A stretch of DNA of 64,000 nt from an uncultured Spirochaetaceae bacterium (GTDB lineage Bacteria; Spirochaetota; Spirochaetia; Sphaerochaetales; Sphaerochaetaceae): contig CALXYI010000003.1 in the NCBI GenBank assembly GCA_944392935.1, positions 49,406 through 113,405 on the forward strand. Direction: 5' to 3'. The notes under the pieces are model-generated. The model did no database searches and was not told where the DNA came from. It saw nothing but the letters and a program-made list of their open reading frames with translations. Made by a program: the position numbers and the translations under genes. Below are positions 52,859 to 60,444 of this stretch, piece by piece (the stretch's first letter is position 1; every line of letters begins with the position of its first letter).

Positions 52859-52959
52859 TCAGATAACGATTGCATTATTCCTTTCCCTGCGGATTCTTGA
52901 CTGCTGTAAGGCTATGATGCTAATTTTTCGTTAATACCAACAGAGAGGTGTGGAAAGCT

Positions 52960-53382
52960 ATGGATGCATCAATGATGCCTACGATGATTACATTCGTACT
53001 CATCATACTTATTTTCTATTTCCTTATCATCAGGCCGCAGAAGAAGAGGGATAAGGAGACCAAGGCAATGCTTGCCGCCATGAAGAAGGGCGACAAGGTC
53101 GTTACTATCGGCGGTATCCACGGTACCATCGTCGCGGTGAAGGACCAGACAGTCGTCATCAAGGTCGATGATTCCGCCCGCATCGAGTTCACCAAGAGCG
53201 CTATATCGTCGGTGGTGAACAAGACAGCCGAGAAGCCTGCTCCCAAGAAGAATGAGGCGAAGAAAGGCGAAGCCGGGGCTATCGAGGATAAGAAGGGCGA
53301 GGCTGGCGTGATCGAGTCCAAGGCCGAGGAGGCCCCTGTGGCAGAGAACTCAGAGGAGAAGAAGGACGGAGAGGATAAGTGA
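52960..53382 (+). CDS. yajC: Preprotein translocase subunit YajC
   Basis: YajC associates with SecDF in the inner membrane and assists protein export. The first 90 of 140 residues match the family: one helix (MITFVLIILIFYFLIIRPQ) followed by KKGDKVVTIGGIHGTIVAVK and a beta domain. The C-terminal 50 residues are an added charged, Lys/Glu/Ala-rich tail with a duplicated KKGEAGxIE unit. ATG 52960 is preferred; GTG at 52948 would add four residues. secD/secF are not next to it. Confidence 0.88.
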   Translation: MDASMMPTMITFVLIILIFYFLIIRPQKKRDKETKAMLAAMKKGDKVVTIGGIHGTIVAVKDQTVVIKVDDSARIEFTKSAISSVVNKTAEKPAPKKNEAKKGEAGAIEDKKGEAGVIESKAEEAPVAENSEEKKDGEDK

Positions 53383-53403
53383 TCCATCCATCCTTCCCCG
53401 CAG

Positions 53404-53425
53404 AGGAGGGCTGATGCCCTCCTTT
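53404..53425 (+). terminator. yajC terminator
   Basis: A perfect 8-base stem (AGGAGGGC / GCCCTCCT) with a TGAT loop, followed by TT, lies between yajC and ispH. Confidence 0.7.
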
Positions 53426-53445
53426 CTGCATCAAAAGGGGGTACG

Positions 53446-54273
53446 ATGACTGTTGTCGAGGCCTCTGTCATGGGGTTCTGCGGAGGCGTGAGGCGCGCTA
53501 TGCGCATCGCGGCTGAGGCTGCCGCTGAGGCGAGGCGCCTCTCCCTGCCATGCTATGTCTATGGGGATATCGTCCATAGCCGTGCTGCGATGGATGAGCT
53601 CCATCGTCTCGGGATAGTCCGCATCGCCAACGCCGACGTACCGCCCGGCATCGTCATAATCCGCACCCACGGCATCCCTGATGCGCTCCGTTCGGTGTTC
53701 GAGAAGGGAGGATTCTCCATCGTGGATGCTACATGCCCTGTCGTGCTGGCGAACCAGAGGGCGGCACGCGAGGCTGCAGCACCGGTGCTTCTCATCGGGA
53801 AGCGGGGCCATGCCGAGATGGTATCGCTGCTTGGGGCTAGATCGGATGCCGTGCTGATAGAGCGTCCCGGGGACCTTGCCCGCCTCTCTCCGGATGCCAG
53901 GTATACCGCGGTGGTGCAGACGACGCTCCCTCTTCCTCTGATGGAGGCGATCAGGAGTGAAGCTGCCAGGCTCCATCTCCGCATCGAAGAGGTGAACACG
54001 GTATGCAGGGCTTCCTGGGAAAGGCGTGCGGCATTGGAGGAGCTTGCGTCCCGCGCTGAGGCCATAATCGTCGCAGGTGATGCCTGCTCTGCGAATTCCG
54101 CGGAGCTGAGGGATCTTGCCGAGAGGCTGGGCAGGAGGGCATTCCTCGTATCATCCCCCTTTGATGTGCCGCAGGAAGCCTTCGATTATGGTATCATCGG
54201 ACTTACGGCAGGAGCGAGCGCTCCGGATACGCTTATAGAGAGCATCAGGAGGAGACTGAAAGATGGCAGATGA
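53446..54273 (+). CDS. ispH: 4-hydroxy-3-methylbut-2-enyl diphosphate reductase
   Basis: IspH carries out the last step of the MEP pathway, making IPP and DMAPP with a 4Fe-4S cluster. The 275 residues keep the three cluster cysteines in MGFCGGVRRA (near 12), IVDATCPVV (near 97) and VNTVCRAS (near 187). Substrate residues appear in GDIVHS, RTHGI, GKRGHAE, CSANSAEL and GASAPD. The GSSN loop of many relatives reads CSANS here. It overlaps rex by 11 bases, so isoprenoid synthesis and redox control share an operon. Confidence 0.95.
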   Translation: MTVVEASVMGFCGGVRRAMRIAAEAAAEARRLSLPCYVYGDIVHSRAAMDELHRLGIVRIANADVPPGIVIIRTHGIPDALRSVFEKGGFSIVDATCPVVLANQRAAREAAAPVLLIGKRGHAEMVSLLGARSDAVLIERPGDLARLSPDARYTAVVQTTLPLPLMEAIRSEAARLHLRIEEVNTVCRASWERRAALEELASRAEAIIVAGDACSANSAELRDLAERLGRRAFLVSSPFDVPQEAFDYGIIGLTAGASAPDTLIESIRRRLKDGR

Positions 54274-54940
54274 GCAGACGATTCCCATCCCTTCGGTGAA
54301 GAGGCTTCCTTCCTATCTCCGCATCGTGAGGCAGGCGAAGGAGAATGGCGAGAAGAGCATCAGCGCGACGCGGCTGGCTTCGGATCTCTCGCTCAAGCCG
54401 ATACAGGTCCGGAAGGATCTTGCCAGCACGGGTGTCGAGGGACGCCCAAAGACAGGCTTTCCCATCGATGAGCTCATTGTCTCGATAACCCATGCCCTCG
54501 GATGGGACAACTCCACCGATGCCCTCATCATCGGGGCAGGCAATCTGGGCTCTGCCATAGCGGCCTATGATGGTTTCTCAGCCTATGGCCTGAGGATCGT
54601 TGCCATCTTCGATAAGGATCCGCGGAAGATAGGGCAGCGCATCGGCGGTCTTGAGGTGCTCCCTGTTGATACGATCTATCAGTATATAAAGAGCCACAGG
54701 GTGACGATAGCTGTCATAACAGTGCCGGCCGCGCAGGCGCAGGCGACTGCCGACATGCTCGTGAAGTGCGGCATAAGGGGCATCTGGAACTTCGCTCCCA
54801 GGAATCTCCGCGTCCCTGAGTATGTCGTCATGCAGCGTACCGATCTCGCGGCATCGTTCGCAGTCCTTTCCGTAAAGCTCGGCAGGAAATACAGGGAAGA
54901 GACCGAAGGAGATAGCTCCGAAGAGGAAATAAATGCCTGA
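54263..54940 (+). CDS. rex: Redox-sensing transcriptional repressor Rex
   Basis: Rex binds DNA when NADH is low and lets go when NADH rises, controlling fermentation and hydrogenase genes. The 225 residues show the winged-helix start (PSYLRIVRQAKENGEKSISA, about 14-33; QVRKDLASTG for the recognition helix) and the Rossmann fold GAGNLGSAIAAYDGF (about 91-105). YGLRIVAIFDKDPRKIG and a C-terminal domain-swap helix follow. It is followed by the hydrogenase genes across a 156-base gap with a promoter. Confidence 0.96.
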   Translation: MADEQTIPIPSVKRLPSYLRIVRQAKENGEKSISATRLASDLSLKPIQVRKDLASTGVEGRPKTGFPIDELIVSITHALGWDNSTDALIIGAGNLGSAIAAYDGFSAYGLRIVAIFDKDPRKIGQRIGGLEVLPVDTIYQYIKSHRVTIAVITVPAAQAQATADMLVKCGIRGIWNFAPRNLRVPEYVVMQRTDLAASFAVLSVKLGRKYREETEGDSSEEEINA

Positions 54941-55046
54941 TTCCGGTATCTGATGTTCCTGCATTCACATTATTGCCCGGAATTCCTGCATTTATTGCAC
55001 GATTATGCTTTTTAGGTGGCTTAATTCCTGCTGCTGAATCATTTTA

Positions 55047-55075
55047 TTGACTTCCGTCAAAACATCGTATAGTCT
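55047..55075 (+). promoter_or_regulatory. Promoter and inverted repeat of the hydrogenase operon
   Basis: TTGACT (55047-55052), a 17-base spacer and TAGTCT (55070-55075) precede the first gene. The -35 box lies within the perfect inverted repeat TTGACTTCCGTCAA (55047-55060). Rex sites normally read TTGTGAA-N4-TTCACAA, so this is a possible but divergent Rex site. The rest of the gap holds two near-direct copies of TTCCTGCATT...TTATTGC (54955-54997). Confidence 0.5.
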
Positions 55076-55096
55076 TTAAGCTGACTAGGAGTGTTT

Positions 55097-55378
55097 ATGG
55101 CTGAAAAGGAGAAGCTCGTCGTAGAGCTCTGCATGGGGTCCAGCTGCTTTGCCAGAGGCAACAGCGGGATCCTGATGGGGCTTGAGCAGTATATTGAGGA
55201 GAATGGACTTTCTGACAAGGTGGAGCTTGAGGGGCATCTCTGCCTCGGCAAGTGCAGCACCGGACCGCACATGAGGATCGGCGACAGGGAATTCCAGGGT
55301 ATTTCCGATCCTGATGCCGCCGCAGATCTGATCAGGGCAGCACTGGAGGGAAGCGATGCAGAATCCGATATACACTGA
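55097..55378 (+). CDS. Thioredoxin-like 2Fe-2S protein (NuoE/HydC-like)
   Basis: The 93-residue protein is a thioredoxin-fold ferredoxin with the four cysteines of a 2Fe-2S site in CMGSSCFARG (about 11-16) and CLGKCSTGP (about 49-57), like the small NuoE-type subunit. It could pass electrons to the hydrogenase. The ATG at 55097 has an AGGAG site; GTG at 55091 is too close. Its end overlaps the hydrogenase gene by 23 bases. A related protein is encoded at 58352. Confidence 0.85.
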   Translation: MAEKEKLVVELCMGSSCFARGNSGILMGLEQYIEENGLSDKVELEGHLCLGKCSTGPHMRIGDREFQGISDPDAAADLIRAALEGSDAESDIH

Positions 55379-57146
55379 GGTCACCAGCTGCCGCGACTGC
55401 TACAAGTGCGTCCGCTCATGCCCTGTCAAGGCAATCCAGATAAAAGACGGCAACGCCATGATCATAAAGGACCGCTGCATATACTGCGGCAGGTGTGTCC
55501 ATGTGTGCCCGAACAGCGCGAAGAAGGTCCGTGATGATGTTCCCCGCGTGCAGCTTGCCCTCAAGTCGGGCCGCCGCGTGATATGCTCCCTTGCGCCTTC
55601 CTATGCATCCGAGTTCCATGGCCGTGAGAAGGAGCTTCTCACCGCCCTCAGGAAGCTTGGCTTCTCCGGCATATCCGAGACAGCCATCGGTGCCGCGATA
55701 GTCACGCAGGCGCTGGATATCCATGCTTCAGAGCATGATGGGGATTGTCCGTTCATAGGTACGGCATGCCCGTCAGTCGTGGAGCTCGTGAAGAAATACT
55801 ATCCTGAGGCTTCCAGCAAGCTTGCGCCCGTGCCGTCTCCACTGCAGACGCATTCTGCGTATCTGAGGAGCATATACAACGAGGAGCTCGTGATAGTATT
55901 CATCGGCCCCTGCATCGCCAAGAAGATGGAGGCTGATATGACTCCGGGCTATCCCGATCTCGCGATAACATTCGATGAGCTTAAGGCATGGCTCGCCGCA
56001 GAGGGCATCTCCCTCGATACCATAGAAGCTGAGGACGTGGATTTCGTCCCCTGCAGGGCAGGGCTGTCGACGATATATCCCATCGAGGGCGGGCAGATAG
56101 CATCCTCGTCCGTCTGGGGCGGCAGGCAGCTGCAGGCGGATGCGCTGGCATTCAGCGGCGTGGAGCAGGTGATGTCCGCCCTCCGCAGCGATGAGGTCCC
56201 TCTTCCTTTCCTTGAGCTCCTGATGTGCGAGGGCGGCTGTGTCAACGGCCCCGGGATCACCAGCGATATGCCTATGACGGAGAGGAAGCGCAGCGCGGAG
56301 ATATACACGATGAAGCGCCTTGACAGCCCGGATGTCTTCACAGGCGATGAAGCATTCGCCAGACGGCTTCTCAAGGAGGGCTACGGGCTGCTTCACAGCA
56401 CCGAGCCGAAGAGCGAGGGAGGATTCCGCCATCAGCATACGGAGGACGAGATAAAGCGCGCGCTCGTCGATCTCGGCAAGCTGACGAAGGCCGATGAGCT
56501 CAACTGCGGAGGATGCGGCTACAATACCTGCCGCGATATGGCCATCGCATACCTTGACGGCATGGCGGAGGTGGAGATGTGCGTCACCAAGATGCGTAAG
56601 GAGGCTGAGAGCAAGGTCGATGTGCTCCTCCGCACGATACCGATGGGTGTCGTCATTGTCGATTCCGATCTCCAGATCGCTGACTGCAATGAGCATTTCA
56701 TGGAGATATTCGGCGATATGGATGAGGGGTTCGTGCTTGACCAGAGCATCCTGCAGATGGTGAAGGGCCTGCCCCTGGAGCGCTTCGTTCCTTTCGCGGA
56801 CAAGTTCCGTGACCAGTTCTATCTTTCGCATCCCGGGCAGTACAGGGTGCATTTCAAGGACAAGTTCCTCCGTGTCACGTTCTTCCTCGTCGAGAAGAAG
56901 AGGCTCCTCGGCGCCATGTTCGAGGATATAACCAATCCGACGATAAAGCGCGAGACCGTGGTCAAGAAGGCCGAGGATGTCATCCAGAAGTCGCTTGAGA
57001 CCGTGCAGCAGATCGCATCGCTGCTTGGTGAGAACGCGGCGGAGACGGAGATCATGCTCAATTCCCTCATCGATGCGTTCAGTGTCCATGGGGCAGGAGA
57101 GGGCGATAACGATTTCAGGGAAGATGAGGGCGGTGATCTGACATGA
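55356..57146 (+). CDS. hydS: Sensory [FeFe]-hydrogenase with PAS domain (group C, HydS-like)
   Basis: The 596-residue protein starts with two 4Fe-4S clusters (CRDCYKCVRSCP and CIYCGRCVHVCP, about 12-58), then an H-cluster domain with GTACPSVVELV, GPCIAKKMEAD and LMCEGGCVNGPG. In catalytic enzymes the first motif is TSCCP; here Ala replaces the proton-relay Cys, as in group C. A 4Fe-4S segment GGCGYNTC (about 385-392) and a PAS domain (MGVVIVDSDLQIADCNEHF, about 428-446) follow. Group C members are thought to sense hydrogen and signal to linked kinase/phosphatase proteins; the PP2C phosphatase gene overlaps by 4 bases. Confidence 0.9.
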   Translation: MQNPIYTEVTSCRDCYKCVRSCPVKAIQIKDGNAMIIKDRCIYCGRCVHVCPNSAKKVRDDVPRVQLALKSGRRVICSLAPSYASEFHGREKELLTALRKLGFSGISETAIGAAIVTQALDIHASEHDGDCPFIGTACPSVVELVKKYYPEASSKLAPVPSPLQTHSAYLRSIYNEELVIVFIGPCIAKKMEADMTPGYPDLAITFDELKAWLAAEGISLDTIEAEDVDFVPCRAGLSTIYPIEGGQIASSSVWGGRQLQADALAFSGVEQVMSALRSDEVPLPFLELLMCEGGCVNGPGITSDMPMTERKRSAEIYTMKRLDSPDVFTGDEAFARRLLKEGYGLLHSTEPKSEGGFRHQHTEDEIKRALVDLGKLTKADELNCGGCGYNTCRDMAIAYLDGMAEVEMCVTKMRKEAESKVDVLLRTIPMGVVIVDSDLQIADCNEHFMEIFGDMDEGFVLDQSILQMVKGLPLERFVPFADKFRDQFYLSHPGQYRVHFKDKFLRVTFFLVEKKRLLGAMFEDITNPTIKRETVVKKAEDVIQKSLETVQQIASLLGENAAETEIMLNSLIDAFSVHGAGEGDNDFREDEGGDLT

Positions 57147-58339
57147 AAAATATCTTCATAGATGTCGATTATGCCCAGATATACAAGCATGGACAGAAGA
57201 TCGGCGGCGATGTGTTCCTCCTCTCGAGGAATCCTGACAGCAACCAGATCGTGTCCACGCTCTCCGATGGCCTCGGAAGCGGGGTGAAGGCAAACGTGCT
57301 TGCCTCCCTTACCGCGCATATGGCGCATCGGCTTTCATTCTCCCCGATAGACCTGAGCCATTCAGCGCAGATCATCATGGATACCCTGCCGGTATGCAAG
57401 GAGAGGAAGATCAGCTATTCGACATTCACCATCGCCGATATACGCTACGGCGAGGATATGGAGAACATCGCAGTGAATCTCGTCGAATATGACAATCCCC
57501 CGTCCCTCCGCTTCTCCGGCACGGACCCTGTCTCCTGGACGCGCAGCAAGACGGAGCTGCAGAGGGAAGGCGCCTTCAAGAAGGAGATCATATCGCATTC
57601 TGTCTTCCATCTTGATGTGGGCGACCGCCTGATAATGTTCTCCGATGGAGTCACCCAGTCCGGGCTGGGGAGCAGCATGCCGCTGGGATGGAGGCTTGAT
57701 GGCGTCAGGAAGTTCGTGGTCGATGAGATCGCGAAGGATCCTGATATATCCTCTCGCGAGCTCTCCCGTGCGATCGTCCAGAAGGCCTATTCCCTTGACG
57801 GGCTATCCGCCAAGGATGATATAACCTGCGTAGTGGTGTATGTCAGGAGGCCCCGCCGCACCCTCATAGTGACAGGCCCTCCGTTCACCAAGGAAGCGGA
57901 TGCCATCCTCGGGGAGAAGATAAAGTCATTCGACGGCCGCAAGATCGTCTCGGGCGGAACGACTTCCCAGATAGTCGCACGGGTGCTCGGCAAGAAGATG
58001 AAGCTCGATCTGTCCTGCTGGTCAAAGGATGTCCCGCCTTCATCCACCATGGAGGGCATAGACCTCGTCACCGAAGGCATGCTCACGCTCTCCCGCGTCG
58101 CGACGATACTGGAGAAGAAGCTCAATCCCGCGGAGCTGGTGAACGATCCTGCGAAGAAGTTCGTGGAGATGCTCCTTGACAGCGATCAGGTGCATTTCAT
58201 AGTGGGGACGAAGATAAACGAGGCTCATCAGGATCCGAACATCCCTGTCGAGATCGGAATAAGAAGGACTATCATCGGGCGGCTTAGAAAGGCGCTTGAG
58301 GAGATATATCTGAAGGAAACTTCACAGGAATATCTATAG
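57143..58339 (+). CDS. SpoIIE/PP2C-family protein phosphatase linked to hydrogenase
   Basis: The 398-residue protein has a PP2C-type phosphatase domain in its first 230 residues with the metal-binding motifs IGGDVFLL, LSDGLGSGVKA (about 40-50), MFSDGVTQSGLG (about 167-178) and AKDDITCVVV (about 218-227). Such enzymes remove phosphate from serine/threonine residues. The remaining 170 residues (TLIVTGPPFTKEADAILGEK onwards) form an extension I cannot assign. Following a sensory hydrogenase, it is the likely output of the H2/redox signal; no kinase gene is next to it. Confidence 0.85.
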   Translation: MKNIFIDVDYAQIYKHGQKIGGDVFLLSRNPDSNQIVSTLSDGLGSGVKANVLASLTAHMAHRLSFSPIDLSHSAQIIMDTLPVCKERKISYSTFTIADIRYGEDMENIAVNLVEYDNPPSLRFSGTDPVSWTRSKTELQREGAFKKEIISHSVFHLDVGDRLIMFSDGVTQSGLGSSMPLGWRLDGVRKFVVDEIAKDPDISSRELSRAIVQKAYSLDGLSAKDDITCVVVYVRRPRRTLIVTGPPFTKEADAILGEKIKSFDGRKIVSGGTTSQIVARVLGKKMKLDLSCWSKDVPPSSTMEGIDLVTEGMLTLSRVATILEKKLNPAELVNDPAKKFVEMLLDSDQVHFIVGTKINEAHQDPNIPVEIGIRRTIIGRLRKALEEIYLKETSQEYL

Positions 58340-58351
58340 GAGGATATTAAG

Positions 58352-58612
58352 ATGAAGAAATCGAAAGTAAAGGTCAGGATCTGCCTTGGCACAGCCTGCT
58401 TCGTACAGGGAGGAGCCGATCTGCTCCTCTACAATGATTTTGTCGATCCGGCGATCCTTGCCGAGTGCGAGATCGAAGGCTGCTCATGCCTTGACGAGTG
58501 CAAGGTGGGCAACGGCAGCGCACCCTATGTGTCGATCAATGACAAGATCTACAGCGGAGTGAACCAGGATATGTTCTGCAAGCTCCTTGCGGAGGCTGTG
58601 AAGAATGCTTGA
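58352..58612 (+). CDS. Thioredoxin-like 2Fe-2S protein
   Basis: The 86-residue protein has four cysteines in ICLGTACFVQGG (about 10-21) and SCLDECKVG (about 49-57), again the NuoE-type pattern. It resembles the gene at 55097 but is shorter and carries an extra GCSC. It probably donates or accepts electrons for the hydrogenase encoded next, with which it overlaps by 8 bases. An AGGAGG site precedes the ATG. Confidence 0.8.
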   Translation: MKKSKVKVRICLGTACFVQGGADLLLYNDFVDPAILAECEIEGCSCLDECKVGNGSAPYVSINDKIYSGVNQDMFCKLLAEAVKNA

Positions 58613-60056
58613 GCTGAACAATCAGTATACTCTCATGAAGAGGAAGATCGACACGGAAGTGCTCAAGTGCTTCTTTGCCGACACCCTTGCAGAGCAGGCT
58701 GATAGGCTTCCGCTTGAGATCATACCTAAGCACCGCACGCCTTTCCGCTGCTGCATCTACAAGGAAAGGGCGATGGTGCGCTACAGGATAATGGCTCTTG
58801 CAGGCATCAACATCGAGCGCGACGATGACGAGGAGAAGCCGCTCTCCGAGTACATGAAGGAAGTCCTGGAGGCAGACAAGCCGCCGCTTCCGCTTCTCAC
58901 GACAATCGTCACAGGATGCTCTGGATGCCCGAAGTCGCAGTACAGGATCAGTGACGGATGCCGCGGATGCTTTGCCAGGCCATGCATGTCCAACTGCCCT
59001 AAGGATGCCATCGTATTCATCAATGGTCAGGCCCATATCCAGGAGGACAGGTGCATCAGATGCGGCAAGTGCATGGAAGTATGTCCGTTCCATGCCGTAG
59101 TGCATATCCCTGTCCCATGCGAGGAGGCATGCCCTGTCGACGCCGTCACGAAGAACGAGGAAGGATTCGTCGAGATCGAGCATGACAAATGCATCGGCTG
59201 CGGCAAATGCGTGCGCTCCTGCCCGTTCGGTGCGATAGTCGAGCGCTCAGGTCTCTTCCCGGTGCTGAAGATGCTCAAGCGCGGCGAGAAGGTCGTCGCC
59301 ATGATCGCCCCTGCCATCGAGGGACAGTTCCCCGGAACGCTGGAGCAGCTGAAGGCCGCTATCAAGAAGGCTGGCTTCCATGATGTCGTCGAGGTCGCGG
59401 AAGGTGCCGAGGTGACTTCTGTCCACGAGGCAGATGAGCTCTATAGGAAGATCTCTGGAAGCGAAGGCTTCATGACCACGTCATGCTGCCCCTCATATAT
59501 GGAGCTTGTGGATATCCACATCCCGTACCTGAAGACACGGCGCTCGGATGCCCTCTCCCCGATGGGCTATACCGCCCAGCTCGTGCGTGAGAAGTATCCT
59601 GGCTGCAGATCCGTCTTCATCGGCCCCTGCCTTGCGAAGAAGGTCGAGGCTGCGAAGAGGTACAGGGACACCATCGACGGTGTCATGACATTCGCCGAGC
59701 TTGCATCGCTCTTCATCGCAAAGGATATCGATGTCCGCGAGATGGAGGGGGAGGATCTCGGGAATACCGATTCCTTCAAGGACTGCCGCGAGTTCGCGGT
59801 ATCCACAGGTGTCGCTTCCTGTGTGCTCCGCCGCTTCAATGAGGATGGCAAGTCACCGCGCATCATGCCCATAAACGGGCTGGACAAGAAGACGGTGCGC
59901 CTGATGAAGACATGGGAGAAGAGAGCGCCTGAGGCTGATCTCGTCGAGGTCATGGCCTGCGAAGGCGGCTGCATCGCCGGTCCCGGAACCATCGTGAAGC
60001 CCGCGCTTGCCCTCAAGCTGAGGAATGCCGGCAAGGCCGCGCCTCTGAGGAAATGA
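58605..60056 (+). CDS. hydA: [FeFe]-hydrogenase with 4Fe-4S clusters (group B-like)
   Basis: The 483-residue protein has an N-terminal helical region and ferredoxin-type segments (CSGCPKSQYRISDGCRGCF, about 105-123; CIRCGKCMEVCP and CIGCGKCVRSCP) for several 4Fe-4S clusters. The H-cluster domain has TSCCPSYMELV (about 289-299), IGPCLAKKVEA and MACEGGCIAGPG. All H-cluster cysteines including the proton-relay Cys are present, so it should be able to make or use H2. The layout resembles group B. The maturases HydE, HydF and HydG are not in the window. Confidence 0.9.
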   Translation: MLELNNQYTLMKRKIDTEVLKCFFADTLAEQADRLPLEIIPKHRTPFRCCIYKERAMVRYRIMALAGINIERDDDEEKPLSEYMKEVLEADKPPLPLLTTIVTGCSGCPKSQYRISDGCRGCFARPCMSNCPKDAIVFINGQAHIQEDRCIRCGKCMEVCPFHAVVHIPVPCEEACPVDAVTKNEEGFVEIEHDKCIGCGKCVRSCPFGAIVERSGLFPVLKMLKRGEKVVAMIAPAIEGQFPGTLEQLKAAIKKAGFHDVVEVAEGAEVTSVHEADELYRKISGSEGFMTTSCCPSYMELVDIHIPYLKTRRSDALSPMGYTAQLVREKYPGCRSVFIGPCLAKKVEAAKRYRDTIDGVMTFAELASLFIAKDIDVREMEGEDLGNTDSFKDCREFAVSTGVASCVLRRFNEDGKSPRIMPINGLDKKTVRLMKTWEKRAPEADLVEVMACEGGCIAGPGTIVKPALALKLRNAGKAAPLRK

Positions 60057-60076
60057 GCTTTGCTCTGATTCCTTCC

Positions 60077-60118
60077 AGGGCCCTCTTCCAGGATATGCTC
60101 CTGCGGAGGGGCCCTTCT
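60077..60118 (+). terminator. Hydrogenase operon terminator
   Basis: AGGGCCC (60077-60083) can pair with GGGCCCT (60109-60115), followed by TCTTCC. It ends the hydrogenase operon before the threonine leader. Confidence 0.6.
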
Positions 60119-60131
60119 TCCATGCCATCCC

Positions 60132-60160
60132 TTGAATATCCTCTCCCTTTGCGATATCTT
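60132..60160 (+). promoter_or_regulatory. Promoter of the thrS leader
   Basis: TTGAAT (60132-60137), a 17-base spacer and TATCTT (60155-60160) stand just upstream of the T-box leader. Match is moderate. Confidence 0.5.
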
Positions 60161-60164
60161 CTAG

Positions 60165-60428
60165 CTATCTGCTACGACGGAGACGAGTAGCATCTGATTC
60201 CGCCTCAGAGAGGGTGTCCGCTTCGGCGGGTGAGAGATGCCTGGGGATAGGATGCGAAAACCACTCCCGAGCTGCATGGGTGAAAGGAAACGAGTATTCC
60301 ATGCCGTCGCCAGCGTCAATGGCATAATGAGCGTCCCCGTAATGGGGGAAGCAAGGTGGAACCGCGGAGCCTTTGCAGCTTCGTCCTTGCGCACTTTGAT
60401 GCGAGGATGAGACTGGAAAGGCTTTTTC
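60165..60428 (+). ncRNA. T-box riboswitch (threonine specifier) with terminator
   Basis: The leader shows the parts of a classic T-box: an AGTA turn (60186-60189), CAGAGAG in stem I (60205-60211), and GCGAAAACCACTCCCGAG (60254-60271), whose ACC at 60260-60262 fits the specifier position GAA-codon-A and encodes threonine. The T-box core AAGGTGGAACCGCGG is at 60353-60367. A terminator then pairs AGCCTTT (60368-60374) with AAAGGCT (60417-60423), followed by five Ts (60423-60427). Uncharged tRNA-Thr would stabilise the antiterminator and allow thrS transcription. Confidence 0.9.
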
Positions 60429-60444
60429 CTTTAAGGAGAGGATT

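Noticed and set aside
55773..57089. 438-residue open frame on the minus strand across the sensory hydrogenase
   Set aside because: Shadow frame opposite a gene with conserved Cys motifs; composition is unlike a real protein.
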